Below, one piece after another: positions 6,700 through 15,731 of a stretch of DNA of 64,000 bases. Positions within the stretch are counted from its first letter, which is position 1. Every line of letters starts with the position of its first letter. Position numbers and translations under genes: made by a program. Origin of the DNA: Marinimicrobium locisalis. Its GTDB lineage: Bacteria; Pseudomonadota; Gammaproteobacteria; Pseudomonadales; Cellvibrionaceae. The DNA is taken from assembly GCF_039822625.1 (NCBI RefSeq), contig NZ_JBDLLG010000001.1, positions 1 through 64,000 of the forward strand. The letters are read 5' to 3'. The notes beneath the pieces are model-generated. The model searched no databases. It was not told the DNA's origin and was given only the letters and a program-made list of their open reading frames with translations.

Positions 6700-8631
6700 T
6701 TAGCTGCCCTCCGGCAGGTTGGCGATGTCCAGGGGTTCAATCGGGTCCGCGGGGATAAAGTTGAACACCCGGCCGTAGAAGTAGAGTTCGGCCTCCAGGG
6801 CCCGCTCAATGTTCGGTCCCTGGCGGAAGCCGTGGCCCTCTTCGGGGAACAGCACCATCGCGTTGGCGATGCCTTTTTCCGTCAGTGCCTTCACCATGGC
6901 CTCGGCCTGATTCGGGGGCACGATTTTGTCTTCCTCGCCTTGCAGGAAAATGACCGGGCACTGCAGCTGTTCGACGTGGCGAATCGGGGAACGCTCACGG
7001 TAGGTGGCTTGTGCCTCCGGGTAGGGGCCTACGAGGGTATCCAGGTAGCGGGACTCGAATTTGTGGGTGTCTTTCGCCAGCGCTTCCAGGTCGCCAATAC
7101 CGTAGAGGCTGGCACCGGCCTGGAAAGTGTCGCTGAAGGTGAGGGCGGCCAATACCGTGTAGCCGCCGGCGCTGCTGCCGCGAATGGCGCAGCGCTGGGC
7201 ATCGACCCAGCCTTTGTCGGCGAGATAGGTGGCGCCGCTGCAGACGTCGATCACGTCGGTCACGCCCCAGTTGCCCTTGAGCCGGTCCCGGTAGCGGCGG
7301 CCGTAACCGGTGCTGCCCCGGTAGTTCACATCGAGTACGGCGAAGCCTCGGCTGGTCCAGAACTGGATTTTGAGATTGAGCGCGGTTTGCGTCGCGCCGG
7401 TGGGCCCGCCGTGGCACATGACCAGCAGCGGCGGGCGCTCCTGTTCGGGGCCTTCGAAGTCCGGATTGTGGGATGGGTAGTAAAAGCCGTGGGCGGTTTC
7501 CCCATCGGTGGTTTCAAAAATGGTCGCTTCCGGCGAGGACAGATAATGCGGGTCCGGGTCGGACTGGGCCGAGCGGGCCAGGGGCATCAGCGCTTCGGCT
7601 TCCTCTGGGCGGAAGGCCCAGAGGAAAGGGCTGTGTTGGGCGTTGGCGCCGAGGAACAACCCTTTGCCGTTGCCGCACCGCACGCTGTTGATTTCCGTGA
7701 GCCCGGTGTCGATCGGGGTGAGGCTGCCGTGGGTCAGGTCCAAACGGGCGAGTTGCCAGTGGCCTTCCTGGGTATAGGTGCACAACACCGTGTTGGCGCC
7801 GAGGAAGTCGTAAGTGGACATGCCAAACACCCACTGGGGCGTGGCGAACTCCGCTTCCAGGTGGCAGAGCTCTTCCGCCTCCTCGCCGTTCCAGCGATAC
7901 AGGTTCCACCAGTTGGTGCGATCGGACACAAAATACAACGTGCCGTCCGGCGACCACTGGGGCTGGAAAATAGACTCTTCCTTGCCCCCGGCGATCACCC
8001 GGTCGTCAGTGACTGAGCCGGCTTCGTCCAATGCCGCCAAGTGGCACTCGGTGCCGTCCCAGGGCATGTTGGGGTGGTTCCAGCACAGGTAGCTCAACTC
8101 TTGACCGTGAGGGCTGAGACGGGGCGTGCAGTAAAAGTCCGCGCCGCTGGCCAGTACCTCGACGTCATTGTCGCCCTGAAGCGAAATGGCCACTATCTCG
8201 CTGCGCTCCTCTTTGCCTTCTTCGGAGTGGTCTTCCCGCACACAGATCAGCCGTTGGCGCTCCGTGTCGACGCTCAGGTCGGCGTAGCGGTAAGGCCCCT
8301 CGGGAGTGACCGCTTTGAGGTCGTCGCCCAGAAGGCGGTAGATGCGCTGGTCGCTGTCGAGCACCAGGTAGACCACGCTGTCTTCGACGCAGTAGCTGCC
8401 GCCGCCATATTCATGGGTGCGGACGCTGTGGGGCGCGGGGGTGCGATCGGAGCGCAGGCCTTGGGCGTCGAGTTTGACGAGGACGGAGCGGCCTTTTTCG
8501 CTGGGGCGCGATTCGAGCCAGTAGGTGTCGTCGCCGTCGATGTGGGGTTCGCTCAGGCGTACGGTTCCCTGTGTGAGGGTGTGTGCTTTGATGGGGGATT
8601 TCCAGCTGCCGTAGGGGGCGGTGGTAGCCAT
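6700..8631 (-). CDS. S9 family prolyl oligopeptidase-like serine peptidase
   Basis: 643 residues: an N-terminal seven-bladed propeller (several TLYFVSDRTNWWNLYRW-type blades, residues about 20-370) followed by an alpha/beta-hydrolase domain. The catalytic serine is in GSSAGGY (Ser487), the acid in GEEDKIVPP and the base in EEGHGF. MCHGGPTGAT before the domain is the oxyanion region. It belongs to the dipeptidyl-aminopeptidase/acylaminoacyl-peptidase group; no signal peptide, so likely cytosolic. The start MATTAPYGSWK at 8631 follows AAAAGGA; upstream in-frame residues are low-complexity and not expected. It is the first gene of a two-gene unit with greB. The 500-base upstream region carries two palindromic elements. 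Confidence 0.9.
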   Translation of the reverse strand: MATTAPYGSWKSPIKAHTLTQGTVRLSEPHIDGDDTYWLESRPSEKGRSVLVKLDAQGLRSDRTPAPHSVRTHEYGGGSYCVEDSVVYLVLDSDQRIYRLLGDDLKAVTPEGPYRYADLSVDTERQRLICVREDHSEEGKEERSEIVAISLQGDNDVEVLASGADFYCTPRLSPHGQELSYLCWNHPNMPWDGTECHLAALDEAGSVTDDRVIAGGKEESIFQPQWSPDGTLYFVSDRTNWWNLYRWNGEEAEELCHLEAEFATPQWVFGMSTYDFLGANTVLCTYTQEGHWQLARLDLTHGSLTPIDTGLTEINSVRCGNGKGLFLGANAQHSPFLWAFRPEEAEALMPLARSAQSDPDPHYLSSPEATIFETTDGETAHGFYYPSHNPDFEGPEQERPPLLVMCHGGPTGATQTALNLKIQFWTSRGFAVLDVNYRGSTGYGRRYRDRLKGNWGVTDVIDVCSGATYLADKGWVDAQRCAIRGSSAGGYTVLAALTFSDTFQAGASLYGIGDLEALAKDTHKFESRYLDTLVGPYPEAQATYRERSPIRHVEQLQCPVIFLQGEEDKIVPPNQAEAMVKALTEKGIANAMVLFPEEGHGFRQGPNIERALEAELYFYGRVFNFIPADPIEPLDIANLPEGS

Positions 8632-8803
8632 GGGGGTCCTTTTGTTTGGTGGTTTGGCTGTCTGTCGTCTGTGGCGTCCGGCCAACGGTCATGGACAAGC
8701 GATAACCGAACGGTGACAATGCTTCAATTGTCAGTCAATAGTAAGCACGAATCAACGGGTCTGATGAATTGCTTTGAAAGACCCCTGAGATAGCATTGAG
8801 TCC

Positions 8804-8913
8804 GGTGGATGCGGTGTAGACTGGTTGAAAACCCACCGTGAATACATCCATGGGGGCTTCTCATCGGCATCCATGCCTCAGAGAGTTTTCAACCAGTCTA
8901 CACCGCACCCACC
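8804..8913 (-). repeat. Palindromic intergenic element, copy 1 (short head)
   Basis: The arms 8804-8832 and 8885-8913 are inverted copies over 29 bases with one mismatch; the inner 22 (8811-8832 with 8885-8906) are perfect. The 52-base head read on the minus strand has GGCATGGATGCC and CCCCCATGGATG, shared with copies 2-4. Orientation by head sequence is minus, pointing at the S9 peptidase gene. Confidence 0.9.
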
Positions 8914-8986
8914 TCAGTGCCAGTTAGCCCCTTGGGAGTGAACTTCCAAGTGAAAGCGTAACCGCTACAGTTGATATTGGCACTGA

Positions 8987-9096
8987 GGCGAAGGAGGGGA
9001 ATAGCCATTGGAGACTCTCTGAGGCATGGATGCCGATGAGAAGCCCCCATGGATGGGTTCACGGCGGGTCTCCAATGGCTATTCCCCTCCTTCGCC
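8987..9096 (+). repeat. Palindromic intergenic element, copy 2 (short head)
   Basis: The arms 8987-9014 and 9069-9096 are perfect 28-base inverted repeats whose sequence differs from copy 1. The head (9015-9068) contains GAGGCATGGATGCC, AGAAGCCCCCATGGATGGG and TTCACGGCGGG. Orientation by head sequence is plus, pointing at tilS, whose ATG is 45 bases beyond. Confidence 0.9.
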
Positions 9097-9141
9097 GGGC
9101 TTTATGCCCCACTAAACATGAACCAGTGAAGCCACCCGATA

Positions 9142-10518
9142 ATGAATGCCATTTCTCAGCTGCTGAGCCAGTTGCCGCGAGATAACCATTACTGTGTTGC
9201 GTTCAGTGGTGGGCTGGACTCCACCGTGTTATTGCATGCCGTGGTGGAAGCGCTGCCAAAAGGACAGGTGAGGGCCATTCATATCCACCACGGCCTCTCC
9301 CCCAATGCCGACCAGTGGCAACAGCACTGCGAAACCACCTGCGCCCAATGGAACGTTCCGCTCACCACCGTTCGGGTCAACGTCCAGACCGACGGCAAAG
9401 GCCTCGAAGACGCCGCGCGCCAGGCCCGGTACCACGCATTCGAACAACACCTCAAACCCGGTGACATACTCCTCACCGCCCACCACAGCGATGACCAGGT
9501 CGAAACCCTCCTGCTTCGTCTCGCGCGCGGATCCGGCCCCCGAGGGCTTGCGGGAATGGCTTCCGCTCGTCCGCTCGGGCAGGGCGAGCTCTGGCGGCCT
9601 TTGCTGCCCGTGTCCCGGGAAACATTGCTGGCCTATGGCCGGGAGCATGAGCTGCAATGGATCGACGACGAAAGCAACGAGGACCCGCGCTTTGACCGGA
9701 ACTACCTGCGCCATCAGGTGTTGCCACCGCTACGCCGGCGCTGGCCGGAACTCGGGGAGCAATGGGGGGCGAGCGCCGCGCTGTGCGGTGAGGCCGATCA
9801 GCTGCTTCGGGAGTACGCTCGGGATGACCTTGAGCGGTTGACGGTCGACGCCCCGGGTGTCGTGCCGGAGCCCTCCCCGGTGTTGTCGCTGAACGGGCTT
9901 CGGGCGCTTTCTGCCAGTCGGCGCCAGTGGGTGCTTCGCTGTTGGTGTGAAACCAGCGGGGCGGGGCTGCCCACGCGGGAGGCGTTGGCGCAGATCGAGG
10001 CGCAGTTGATTCAGGGGCGGGAGGATGCCCAGGCATTGGTTGCCGTGGGAGACCGGTCGGTTCGGCGGTTTCGGGGTGGCCTCTATCTGGTTCCCGCCCT
10101 TACCGGAGGGGAGTCGCCCGAGGGGCCGGTGCCTCTGTCGTTGGAAGGAAAATACGCCTCTGTGGATTTGCCGGGTGGAGGGGCGCTTCAGGTGGAGTGG
10201 GGCGGCGAAGCCGATGTTCGGCTGAGTGCCCATTTGGGGCCACTGACGCTCCGCTGGCGTCGAGGTGGGGAGCGCTGTCAGCCGGTGGGGCGCGCTCACT
10301 CCCAGACCCTGAAGAAGTTGCTGCTGGAATACGAGCTGCCGCCCTGGTGGCGGGAGCGCATTCCTCTGGTTTACTCGGGAGAGACGCTGGTGGCGGTGCC
10401 TTCGCTCTGGGTGTGTGAGGGTTTTCAGGCCGCTGAGGGCGAGTCTGGCTACCGCTTGCGCTGGTTTCCGGAGGTTGTCTTCGAGCAGGCCTGGCAGCCT
10501 GCTGCGGGCAAGTTTTGA
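9142..10518 (+). CDS. tilS: tRNA(Ile)-lysidine synthetase TilS
   Basis: TilS attaches lysine to C34 of the CAU-anticodon tRNA-Ile using ATP, changing decoding from Met to Ile; it is essential in most bacteria. 458 residues. The ATP-pyrophosphatase P-loop is SGGLDST (residues 22-28). Family motifs are IHIHHGLSPNADQW, LLTAHHSDDQVET, LLLRLARGSGPRGLAGM and ESNEDPRFDRNYLRHQVLP. The C-terminal tRNA-binding domain has GGERCQPVGR and LLLEYELPPWWRERIPL. It precedes pyrG, in the same orientation, by 127 bases. Confidence 0.96.
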   Translation: MNAISQLLSQLPRDNHYCVAFSGGLDSTVLLHAVVEALPKGQVRAIHIHHGLSPNADQWQQHCETTCAQWNVPLTTVRVNVQTDGKGLEDAARQARYHAFEQHLKPGDILLTAHHSDDQVETLLLRLARGSGPRGLAGMASARPLGQGELWRPLLPVSRETLLAYGREHELQWIDDESNEDPRFDRNYLRHQVLPPLRRRWPELGEQWGASAALCGEADQLLREYARDDLERLTVDAPGVVPEPSPVLSLNGLRALSASRRQWVLRCWCETSGAGLPTREALAQIEAQLIQGREDAQALVAVGDRSVRRFRGGLYLVPALTGGESPEGPVPLSLEGKYASVDLPGGGALQVEWGGEADVRLSAHLGPLTLRWRRGGERCQPVGRAHSQTLKKLLLEYELPPWWRERIPLVYSGETLVAVPSLWVCEGFQAAEGESGYRLRWFPEVVFEQAWQPAAGKF

Positions 10519-10645
10519 TTGAGGCGATTAGGCCTTTCTGGTACTCTGGCGCCCCGTCCTGAAGAGAAATACCTGAGCGTTTGTCCGCTGCGCTTCGCCC
10601 CCCGGTATTTGTCTGTTCCTCTTATCGTATTGAACAAGGTTTTAC

Positions 10646-12274
10646 ATGACGCGATATATTTTCGTAACCGGTGGTGTGGTTTCGTCTTTGGGTAAGGGGA
10701 TTGCCTCCGCCTCCTTGGCGGCCATCCTGGAATCCCGTGGCCTTAAGGTCACCATCCTCAAGCTCGACCCCTACATTAATGTCGATCCCGGCACCATGAG
10801 CCCCTTTCAGCACGGCGAGGTGTTCGTCACCGAGGATGGTGCGGAAACGGACTTGGACCTGGGCCATTACGAGCGTTTCATCCGTACCAAAATGACCCGG
10901 CGCAACAACTTCACCACGGGCCGGGTGTATGAAACGGTTCTGCGCAAGGAGCGCCGTGGCGACTACCTTGGTGGTACCGTGCAGGTTATTCCCCATATCA
11001 CCGATGAAATCAAACGCCGAATCCTCGAAGGTGGCCGCGACGCCGATGTGGCGTTGGTGGAAATCGGCGGGACGGTGGGCGATATTGAATCCCAACCGTT
11101 TCTCGAAGCGGTGCGCCAGCTCAAAGTCGAGCTGGGGCCGAAGAATTCCATTTTGATGCACCTGACGCTGGTGCCCTACATCGCCACCGCCGGCGAGACC
11201 AAAACCAAGCCCACTCAACACTCGGTTAAAGAGCTGCGCTCCATTGGCTTGCAGCCCAATATTCTGTTGTGCCGCTCCGAGCGGGAAGTGGATGAAGACT
11301 CCCGCCGCAAAATTGCGCTGTTCACCAACGTGGATGAGCGCGCGGTGGTGCCGCTGCCGGATGCCGGTACCATCTACGCCATTCCGCGCATGCTGCACGA
11401 GTTTGGCCTGGACGACATTATCGTCGAGCAGTTTGAACTGGAATGCGGCCCAGCCGACCTGAGCGAGTGGGACCGTGTCGTGGATGGCAAGCTGCATCCG
11501 GAGCATGAAGTCACCATCGCCATGGTGGGCAAGTACATGGAGTTGCTGGATGCCTACAAATCCCTGATTGAATCGTTGACCCATGCCGGCATTCACGCCC
11601 GCACCAAGGTCAATATGATTTACATCGACGCCGAGCAACTGGAAGAGCAGGGCGAAGAGCTCCTGCGCGAGGCGGATGCCGTGCTCGTGCCCGGCGGTTT
11701 CGGCAATCGCGGTGTGGAAGGCAAGTTAATGGCCGTGCGCTATGCGCGGGAAAACAAAGTGCCGTACCTGGGCATTTGCCTGGGCATGCAGTCTGCGGTG
11801 ATTGAGTTTGCCCGCAACGTCGCCGGCCTTAAACATGCCAACAGCACCGAGTTTGACAAGCATACCCCAGACCCGGTGGTTGGCTTGATCACTGAGTGGG
11901 TGGACACCAGCGGGCGCCGGGAAAAGCGCGATGACAGCTCGGACTTGGGAGGCACCATGCGCTTGGGCGGGCAGGAAAGCCGTCTGGTGGCCGGTTCCAA
12001 AACCCGCGAGATTTACGGCAAGGATGTGATTCTCGAGCGCCACCGTCACCGCTACGAAGTCAACAACAACTACGTGGACCGGCTGCAAACCGCCGGGCTT
12101 CGCATCGGTGGCTGGTCCTCCGACGATACCCTGGTGGAAGTGGTGGAGCTGCCGGATCACCCCTGGTTTGTGGCCTGCCAGTTTCACCCGGAGTTTACCT
12201 CCACCCCGCGCGATGGGCACCCGCTGTTTACCAGTTTTGTGAAGGCGGCTCTGACCCGCCAGCAAACGGTTTGA
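10646..12274 (+). CDS. pyrG: CTP synthase PyrG
   Basis: PyrG makes CTP from UTP, ATP and glutamine, the last step of pyrimidine nucleotide synthesis. 542 residues. The N-terminal synthase domain starts TRYIFVTGGVVSSLGKGI with the P-loop and has KLDPYINVDPGTMSP and GGTVGDIES. The C-terminal class I glutamine amidotransferase domain has GGFGNRG, the nucleophile Cys378 in GICLGMQ, and the His-Glu pair in CQFHPEF. Full length for the family. kdsA follows after 46 bases and eno after that, a common operon. Confidence 0.98.
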   Translation: MTRYIFVTGGVVSSLGKGIASASLAAILESRGLKVTILKLDPYINVDPGTMSPFQHGEVFVTEDGAETDLDLGHYERFIRTKMTRRNNFTTGRVYETVLRKERRGDYLGGTVQVIPHITDEIKRRILEGGRDADVALVEIGGTVGDIESQPFLEAVRQLKVELGPKNSILMHLTLVPYIATAGETKTKPTQHSVKELRSIGLQPNILLCRSEREVDEDSRRKIALFTNVDERAVVPLPDAGTIYAIPRMLHEFGLDDIIVEQFELECGPADLSEWDRVVDGKLHPEHEVTIAMVGKYMELLDAYKSLIESLTHAGIHARTKVNMIYIDAEQLEEQGEELLREADAVLVPGGFGNRGVEGKLMAVRYARENKVPYLGICLGMQSAVIEFARNVAGLKHANSTEFDKHTPDPVVGLITEWVDTSGRREKRDDSSDLGGTMRLGGQESRLVAGSKTREIYGKDVILERHRHRYEVNNNYVDRLQTAGLRIGGWSSDDTLVEVVELPDHPWFVACQFHPEFTSTPRDGHPLFTSFVKAALTRQQTV

Positions 12275-12320
12275 ATTTTCGAGCGGGCCCGTCCCGCTCC
12301 TCGGACAAAGTGAGACTGTA

Positions 12321-13172
12321 GTGACTAAACGAGATATTGCCATTGCCGACTTGACGGTGGGCAACCATCGTCCGTTTACGCTCTTCGGCGGCATGAACGT
12401 GCTTGAGTCCCGGGACCAGGCGCTGCGCGTGGCGGAAGCGTACGTGGAAGCGACCACGAAGCTGGGTATTCCCTACGTGTTCAAAGCCTCGTTCGATAAG
12501 GCCAACCGCTCGTCGATCCACTCCTTTCGCGGCCCGGGAATGGAAGAAGGGCTGAAAATCTTCAGCGATATCAAAGAGACCTTCGGCGTCCCGGTCATTA
12601 CCGACGTGCATGAAACCTGGCAGTGCCAGCCGGTGGCCGACGTGTGCGACGTGATTCAGTTGCCCGCGTTTCTCGCCCGCCAGACCGACCTGGTAAAAGC
12701 CATGGCCGAGACCGGGGCGGTGATTAACATCAAGAAGCCGCAGTTTTTGAGTCCCGGCCAGATGAAAAACATCGTGGAGAAATTTCGCGAGTGTGGCAAT
12801 GACAGAATTATCCTGTGTGAGCGCGGCAGCAACTTCGGGTACGACAACCTGGTGGTGGATATGCTGGGTTTTCGGACCATGCGCGATGTCAGTGGTGACG
12901 CCCCTATTATTTTTGATGCCACCCACGCCCTGCAGTGCCGCGACCCGCTAGGCGAGGCCTCGGGCGGACGGCGCCACCAAGTGGCGGAGCTGGCCCGAGC
13001 GGGTATGGCCGTGGGCCTCGCGGGCCTGTTCCTGGAAGCACACCCCGACCCGGACAACGCCAAGTGCGACGGGCCGAGCGCCTTGCCGCTAGATAAGCTG
13101 GAGCCGTTTCTGGCCCAGATCAATGCCATTGATGAGGTGGTGAAATCCCTGCCGCCTCTGGATATTCAATAA
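12321..13172 (+). CDS. kdsA: 3-deoxy-8-phosphooctulonate synthase KdsA
   Basis: KdsA condenses phosphoenolpyruvate with arabinose-5-phosphate to Kdo-8-phosphate for the lipopolysaccharide core. 283 residues. Starts with GTG, preceded by an AAAGTGAG-type site. TIM-barrel motifs include FGGMNVLESRDQA, FKASFDKANRSS, the FRGPGMEEGLKI loop, TDVHE, INIKKPQFLSPGQMKN and CERGSNFGY. PEP for this enzyme is the product of eno just downstream, which may explain the conserved pairing. Confidence 0.97.
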   Translation: MTKRDIAIADLTVGNHRPFTLFGGMNVLESRDQALRVAEAYVEATTKLGIPYVFKASFDKANRSSIHSFRGPGMEEGLKIFSDIKETFGVPVITDVHETWQCQPVADVCDVIQLPAFLARQTDLVKAMAETGAVINIKKPQFLSPGQMKNIVEKFRECGNDRIILCERGSNFGYDNLVVDMLGFRTMRDVSGDAPIIFDATHALQCRDPLGEASGGRRHQVAELARAGMAVGLAGLFLEAHPDPDNAKCDGPSALPLDKLEPFLAQINAIDEVVKSLPPLDIQ

Positions 13173-13202
13173 CCTTTTATTCGCAAACGGAGCAATCTAC
13201 GC

Positions 13203-14492
13203 ATGAGCAAAATTGTCGATATCAAAGCTTTTGAAGTTCTGGACAGCCGGGGCAACCCGACCGTCAGCGCGGAAGTGATTCTGGAAAGCGGCGCGGTGGG
13301 TTCCGCCTGCGCCCCCTCCGGTGCCTCCACCGGTTCGCGCGAAGCGCTGGAACTTCGCGATGGCGACAAGTCCCGCTACTTGGGCAAAGGCGTGTTGAAG
13401 GCGGTAGAGAACATCAACACTACCATCCGCGATCTGCTGCTGGGCAAAGACGCCACCGACCAGCGCGCGCTGGACCAGGCGATGCTGGACGCCGACGGTA
13501 CCGAGAACAAAACCAAGCTCGGCGCCAACGCCATTCTGGCGGTGTCCCTGGCGGCGGCCAAGGCGGCGGCGATTGCCAAGAACGTGCCCCTGTATCAGCA
13601 CATTGCCGAAATCAACGGTACCGCCGGTAAGTACTCCATGCCCGTGCCGATGATGAACATCCTCAACGGTGGCGAGCACGCTGATAACAACGTGGACATT
13701 CAAGAGTTCATGATCCAGCCCGTGGGTGCCAAGAACTTCTCCGAAGCGCTGCGCACCGGTGCGGAAATCTTCCACGCCCTGAAAAAAGTGCTGAGCGAAA
13801 AAGGCCTGAGCACGGCCGTGGGTGATGAAGGTGGTTTTGCGCCGAACCTGCCCTCCAACGAAGAAGCGTTGCAAGTGATCGGCCAGGCGGTCGACAAGGC
13901 CGGCTACAAGCTGGGTGAGGACGTGACCCTGGCGCTGGACTGCGCGGCCTCTGAGTTCTACAAAGACGGCAAGTACGATCTGTCTGGCGAAGGCAAAACC
14001 TTCAGCGCGGAAGAGTTCTCCGACTACCTGGCGGACCTGTCCTCCAAGTACCCGATCATCTCCATCGAAGATGGGCTGGATGAAAGCGATTGGGATGGTT
14101 GGGCGTACTTGACCAAGAAGCTGGGCGACAAAGTTCAGCTGGTGGGTGACGACCTGTTCGTCACCAACACCAAGATTCTGCAAGAAGGCATCGACAAGAA
14201 GATCGGCAACTCCATTCTGATCAAGTTCAACCAGATCGGCTCTCTGACCGAGACCTTGAATGCCATCAAGATGGCTCAGGACGCTGGCTACACCGCGGTG
14301 ATTTCCCATCGCTCCGGCGAGACCGAAGACACCACTATTGCGGATCTGGCCGTGGCCACCGCCGCCGGTCAAATCAAGACCGGTTCCCTGTGTCGCTCGG
14401 ACCGTGTCTCCAAGTACAATCGTCTGCTGCGCATTGAGGCGGAGCTGAACGGATCCGCTCCGTACCGCGGCCGGGCCGAATTTAAGGCCTAA
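13203..14492 (+). CDS. eno: Enolase
   Basis: Enolase converts 2-phosphoglycerate to phosphoenolpyruvate; in gammaproteobacteria it is also a scaffold of the RNA degradosome. 429 residues. Visible motifs: ARG-type start SKIVDIKAFEVLDSRGNPT, SGASTGSREALELRD region, GGEHADNNVDIQEFMI, the metal ligands in LALDCAASEF, SIEDGLDESDWDGW and VGDDLFVTN, and the catalytic lysine in ILIKFNQIGSLTET, followed by SHRSGETEDTTIADLAV. It ends the pyrG-kdsA-eno run at a strong terminator. Confidence 0.98.
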   Translation: MSKIVDIKAFEVLDSRGNPTVSAEVILESGAVGSACAPSGASTGSREALELRDGDKSRYLGKGVLKAVENINTTIRDLLLGKDATDQRALDQAMLDADGTENKTKLGANAILAVSLAAAKAAAIAKNVPLYQHIAEINGTAGKYSMPVPMMNILNGGEHADNNVDIQEFMIQPVGAKNFSEALRTGAEIFHALKKVLSEKGLSTAVGDEGGFAPNLPSNEEALQVIGQAVDKAGYKLGEDVTLALDCAASEFYKDGKYDLSGEGKTFSAEEFSDYLADLSSKYPIISIEDGLDESDWDGWAYLTKKLGDKVQLVGDDLFVTNTKILQEGIDKKIGNSILIKFNQIGSLTETLNAIKMAQDAGYTAVISHRSGETEDTTIADLAVATAAGQIKTGSLCRSDRVSKYNRLLRIEAELNGSAPYRGRAEFKA

Positions 14493-14500
14493 GCCGGTTC

Positions 14501-14533
14501 GAAAGAGGCGCCGATTGGCGCCTCTTTCGTTTT
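14501..14533 (+). terminator. Rho-independent terminator after eno
   Basis: A 12-bp perfect stem GAAAGAGGCGCC / GGCGCCTCTTTC with loop GATT, followed by GTTTT, begins 8 bases after the eno stop. Confidence 0.9.
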
Positions 14534-14681
14534 AGCCTTCCTCTGCTCTTATCTGAGCCCTCTCCCCGCTCCCCCAATGAAGCGTCGCGACTGAACAAGC
14601 GCCACGCTTTGGTGTAAACTCTCCTCACACGCTTGGGGTCGGATGCCGCTCCGTGGCACATCCGATTAAAGAGTCCCGGAT

Positions 14682-14966
14682 ATGACCGTCATGAAAGCAC
14701 TATTGGCTGTACTTCTTATTTTGCTGACCGGCCTGCAATACCGCCTTTGGATTGCCGAGGGCAGTTGGGCGGATGTCGCTCGCCTGGAGCGTAAAATTGA
14801 GAAGCAAAGCAGCGAAAACGAGCGGCTCAAAGAACGAAACCGTCGCTTGTCCACCGAGGTGCAAGCGCTCAAGAACGGGATGGACAGCATCGAGGAAAGA
14901 GCGCGGGAAGACCTTGGAATGATTCGCGAGGGCGAGACGTTCTACATGATGGTAGACCCCCAATAA
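14682..14966 (+). CDS. ftsB: Cell division protein FtsB
   Basis: FtsB is a bitopic inner-membrane protein that forms the FtsQLB divisome complex. 94 residues: a single transmembrane helix (residues about 5-21, ALLAVLLILLTGLQYRLW), then a periplasmic coiled coil with IEKQSSENERLKERNRRLST. The tail has ERAREDLGMIREGETFYMM, the most conserved FtsB stretch. Located after eno and before ispD, its usual place. Confidence 0.95.
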   Translation: MTVMKALLAVLLILLTGLQYRLWIAEGSWADVARLERKIEKQSSENERLKERNRRLSTEVQALKNGMDSIEERAREDLGMIREGETFYMMVDPQ

Positions 14967-15005
14967 CCAAAGCGCCGACTGACCGCACAGGCATCGATAA
15001 ACAGT

Positions 15006-15731
15006 ATGGAAAAACACACCGGGCCAGCTTTGAAGGGCCGTTACTGGGTGGTTGTCCCAGCCGCGGGTATCGGTACCCGCATGCGCTCGGATCGGCCCAA
15101 GCAATATCTGCCGCTACGCGGCAGAACTCTATTAGAGCACACCGTCGAGAGGCTGCTTGAGATTCCCGCTCTGGCTGGGCTGGTGCTAGCCCTGAACCCT
15201 AAGGATCCGTATTGGGAGCAGCTGCCCCTGGCGGCCAACCCCCGAGTGGCGGTGGTGGACGGGGGCAGCGAGCGTAGCCGTTCGGTATTGAATGCTCTGA
15301 ATTACCTGACGCTCCAGGCGCGGGCCGATGATTGGGTCATGGTGCATGATGCGGCCCGCCCTTGTATTACCCAAAGCGCGATTGCCGGCCTGTGCCGACA
15401 TACGGCGAAGCATCCCGTGGGCGGTATTCTCGGGGTGCCCGTGGGCGATACGTTAAAACGAGTGGGTTCCGGTCATGCCATTCTGGATACTTGTGATCGA
15501 CGCGGCCTATGGCAGGCGCAAACCCCTCAGCTGTTTCGCTACCAGCTGCTGCACCAATGCCTGACCCGGGCGCTGGCCAACGGCGAGACCGTTACCGACG
15601 AAGCTTCGGCACTGGAAGTGGCTGGCTACCAACCGCTGATTGTCGAGGGGCGTTCCGACAATATTAAAGTGACCCGGCCCGAGGACTTGGCTCTGGCCGA
15701 GGCCATTGTTCAACAACAGGAGCAACTGTAA
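15006..15731 (+). CDS. ispD: 2-C-methyl-D-erythritol 4-phosphate cytidylyltransferase IspD
   Basis: Third step of the MEP isoprenoid pathway: MEP plus CTP gives CDP-methylerythritol. 241 residues. The CTP-binding signature is VPAAGIGTRMRSDRPKQYL (residues about 17-35). Further motifs are GGSERSRSVLNAL, VMVHDAARPC, GILGVPVGDTLKR, TPQLFRYQLL and TDEASALEVAGY. Its TAA abuts the ATG of ispF, so translation is probably coupled. Confidence 0.97.
   Translation: MEKHTGPALKGRYWVVVPAAGIGTRMRSDRPKQYLPLRGRTLLEHTVERLLEIPALAGLVLALNPKDPYWEQLPLAANPRVAVVDGGSERSRSVLNALNYLTLQARADDWVMVHDAARPCITQSAIAGLCRHTAKHPVGGILGVPVGDTLKRVGSGHAILDTCDRRGLWQAQTPQLFRYQLLHQCLTRALANGETVTDEASALEVAGYQPLIVEGRSDNIKVTRPEDLALAEAIVQQQEQL

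Larger units (their letters stand above)
8632..9141. repeat. Divergent intergenic region with two palindromic TGGA-hairpin elements
   Basis: No gene is visible in these 510 bases between the divergent S9 peptidase and tilS genes. It holds one element at 8804-8913 and one at 8987-9096, pointing in opposite directions. A third inverted pair, CCTCAGTGCCA at 8912-8922 and TGGCACTGAGG at 8978-8988, joins them, with a small CTTGG/CCAAG hairpin in between. The promoters of both flanking genes must lie here but none is clear. Confidence 0.7.

Noticed and set aside
6832..8016. 394-codon plus-strand ORF
   Set aside because: Lies entirely antisense to the S9 peptidase gene, which has catalytic motifs and a proper start; composition is Val/Gly/Ala-rich as expected for a complement frame.
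8041..8793. ORF running out of the S9 gene into the intergenic repeat region
   Set aside because: Antisense over most of its length and continuing into non-coding sequence; no ribosome site or homology.
13197..14372. 391-codon minus-strand ORF
   Set aside because: Antisense shadow of eno, a highly conserved gene read on the plus strand.
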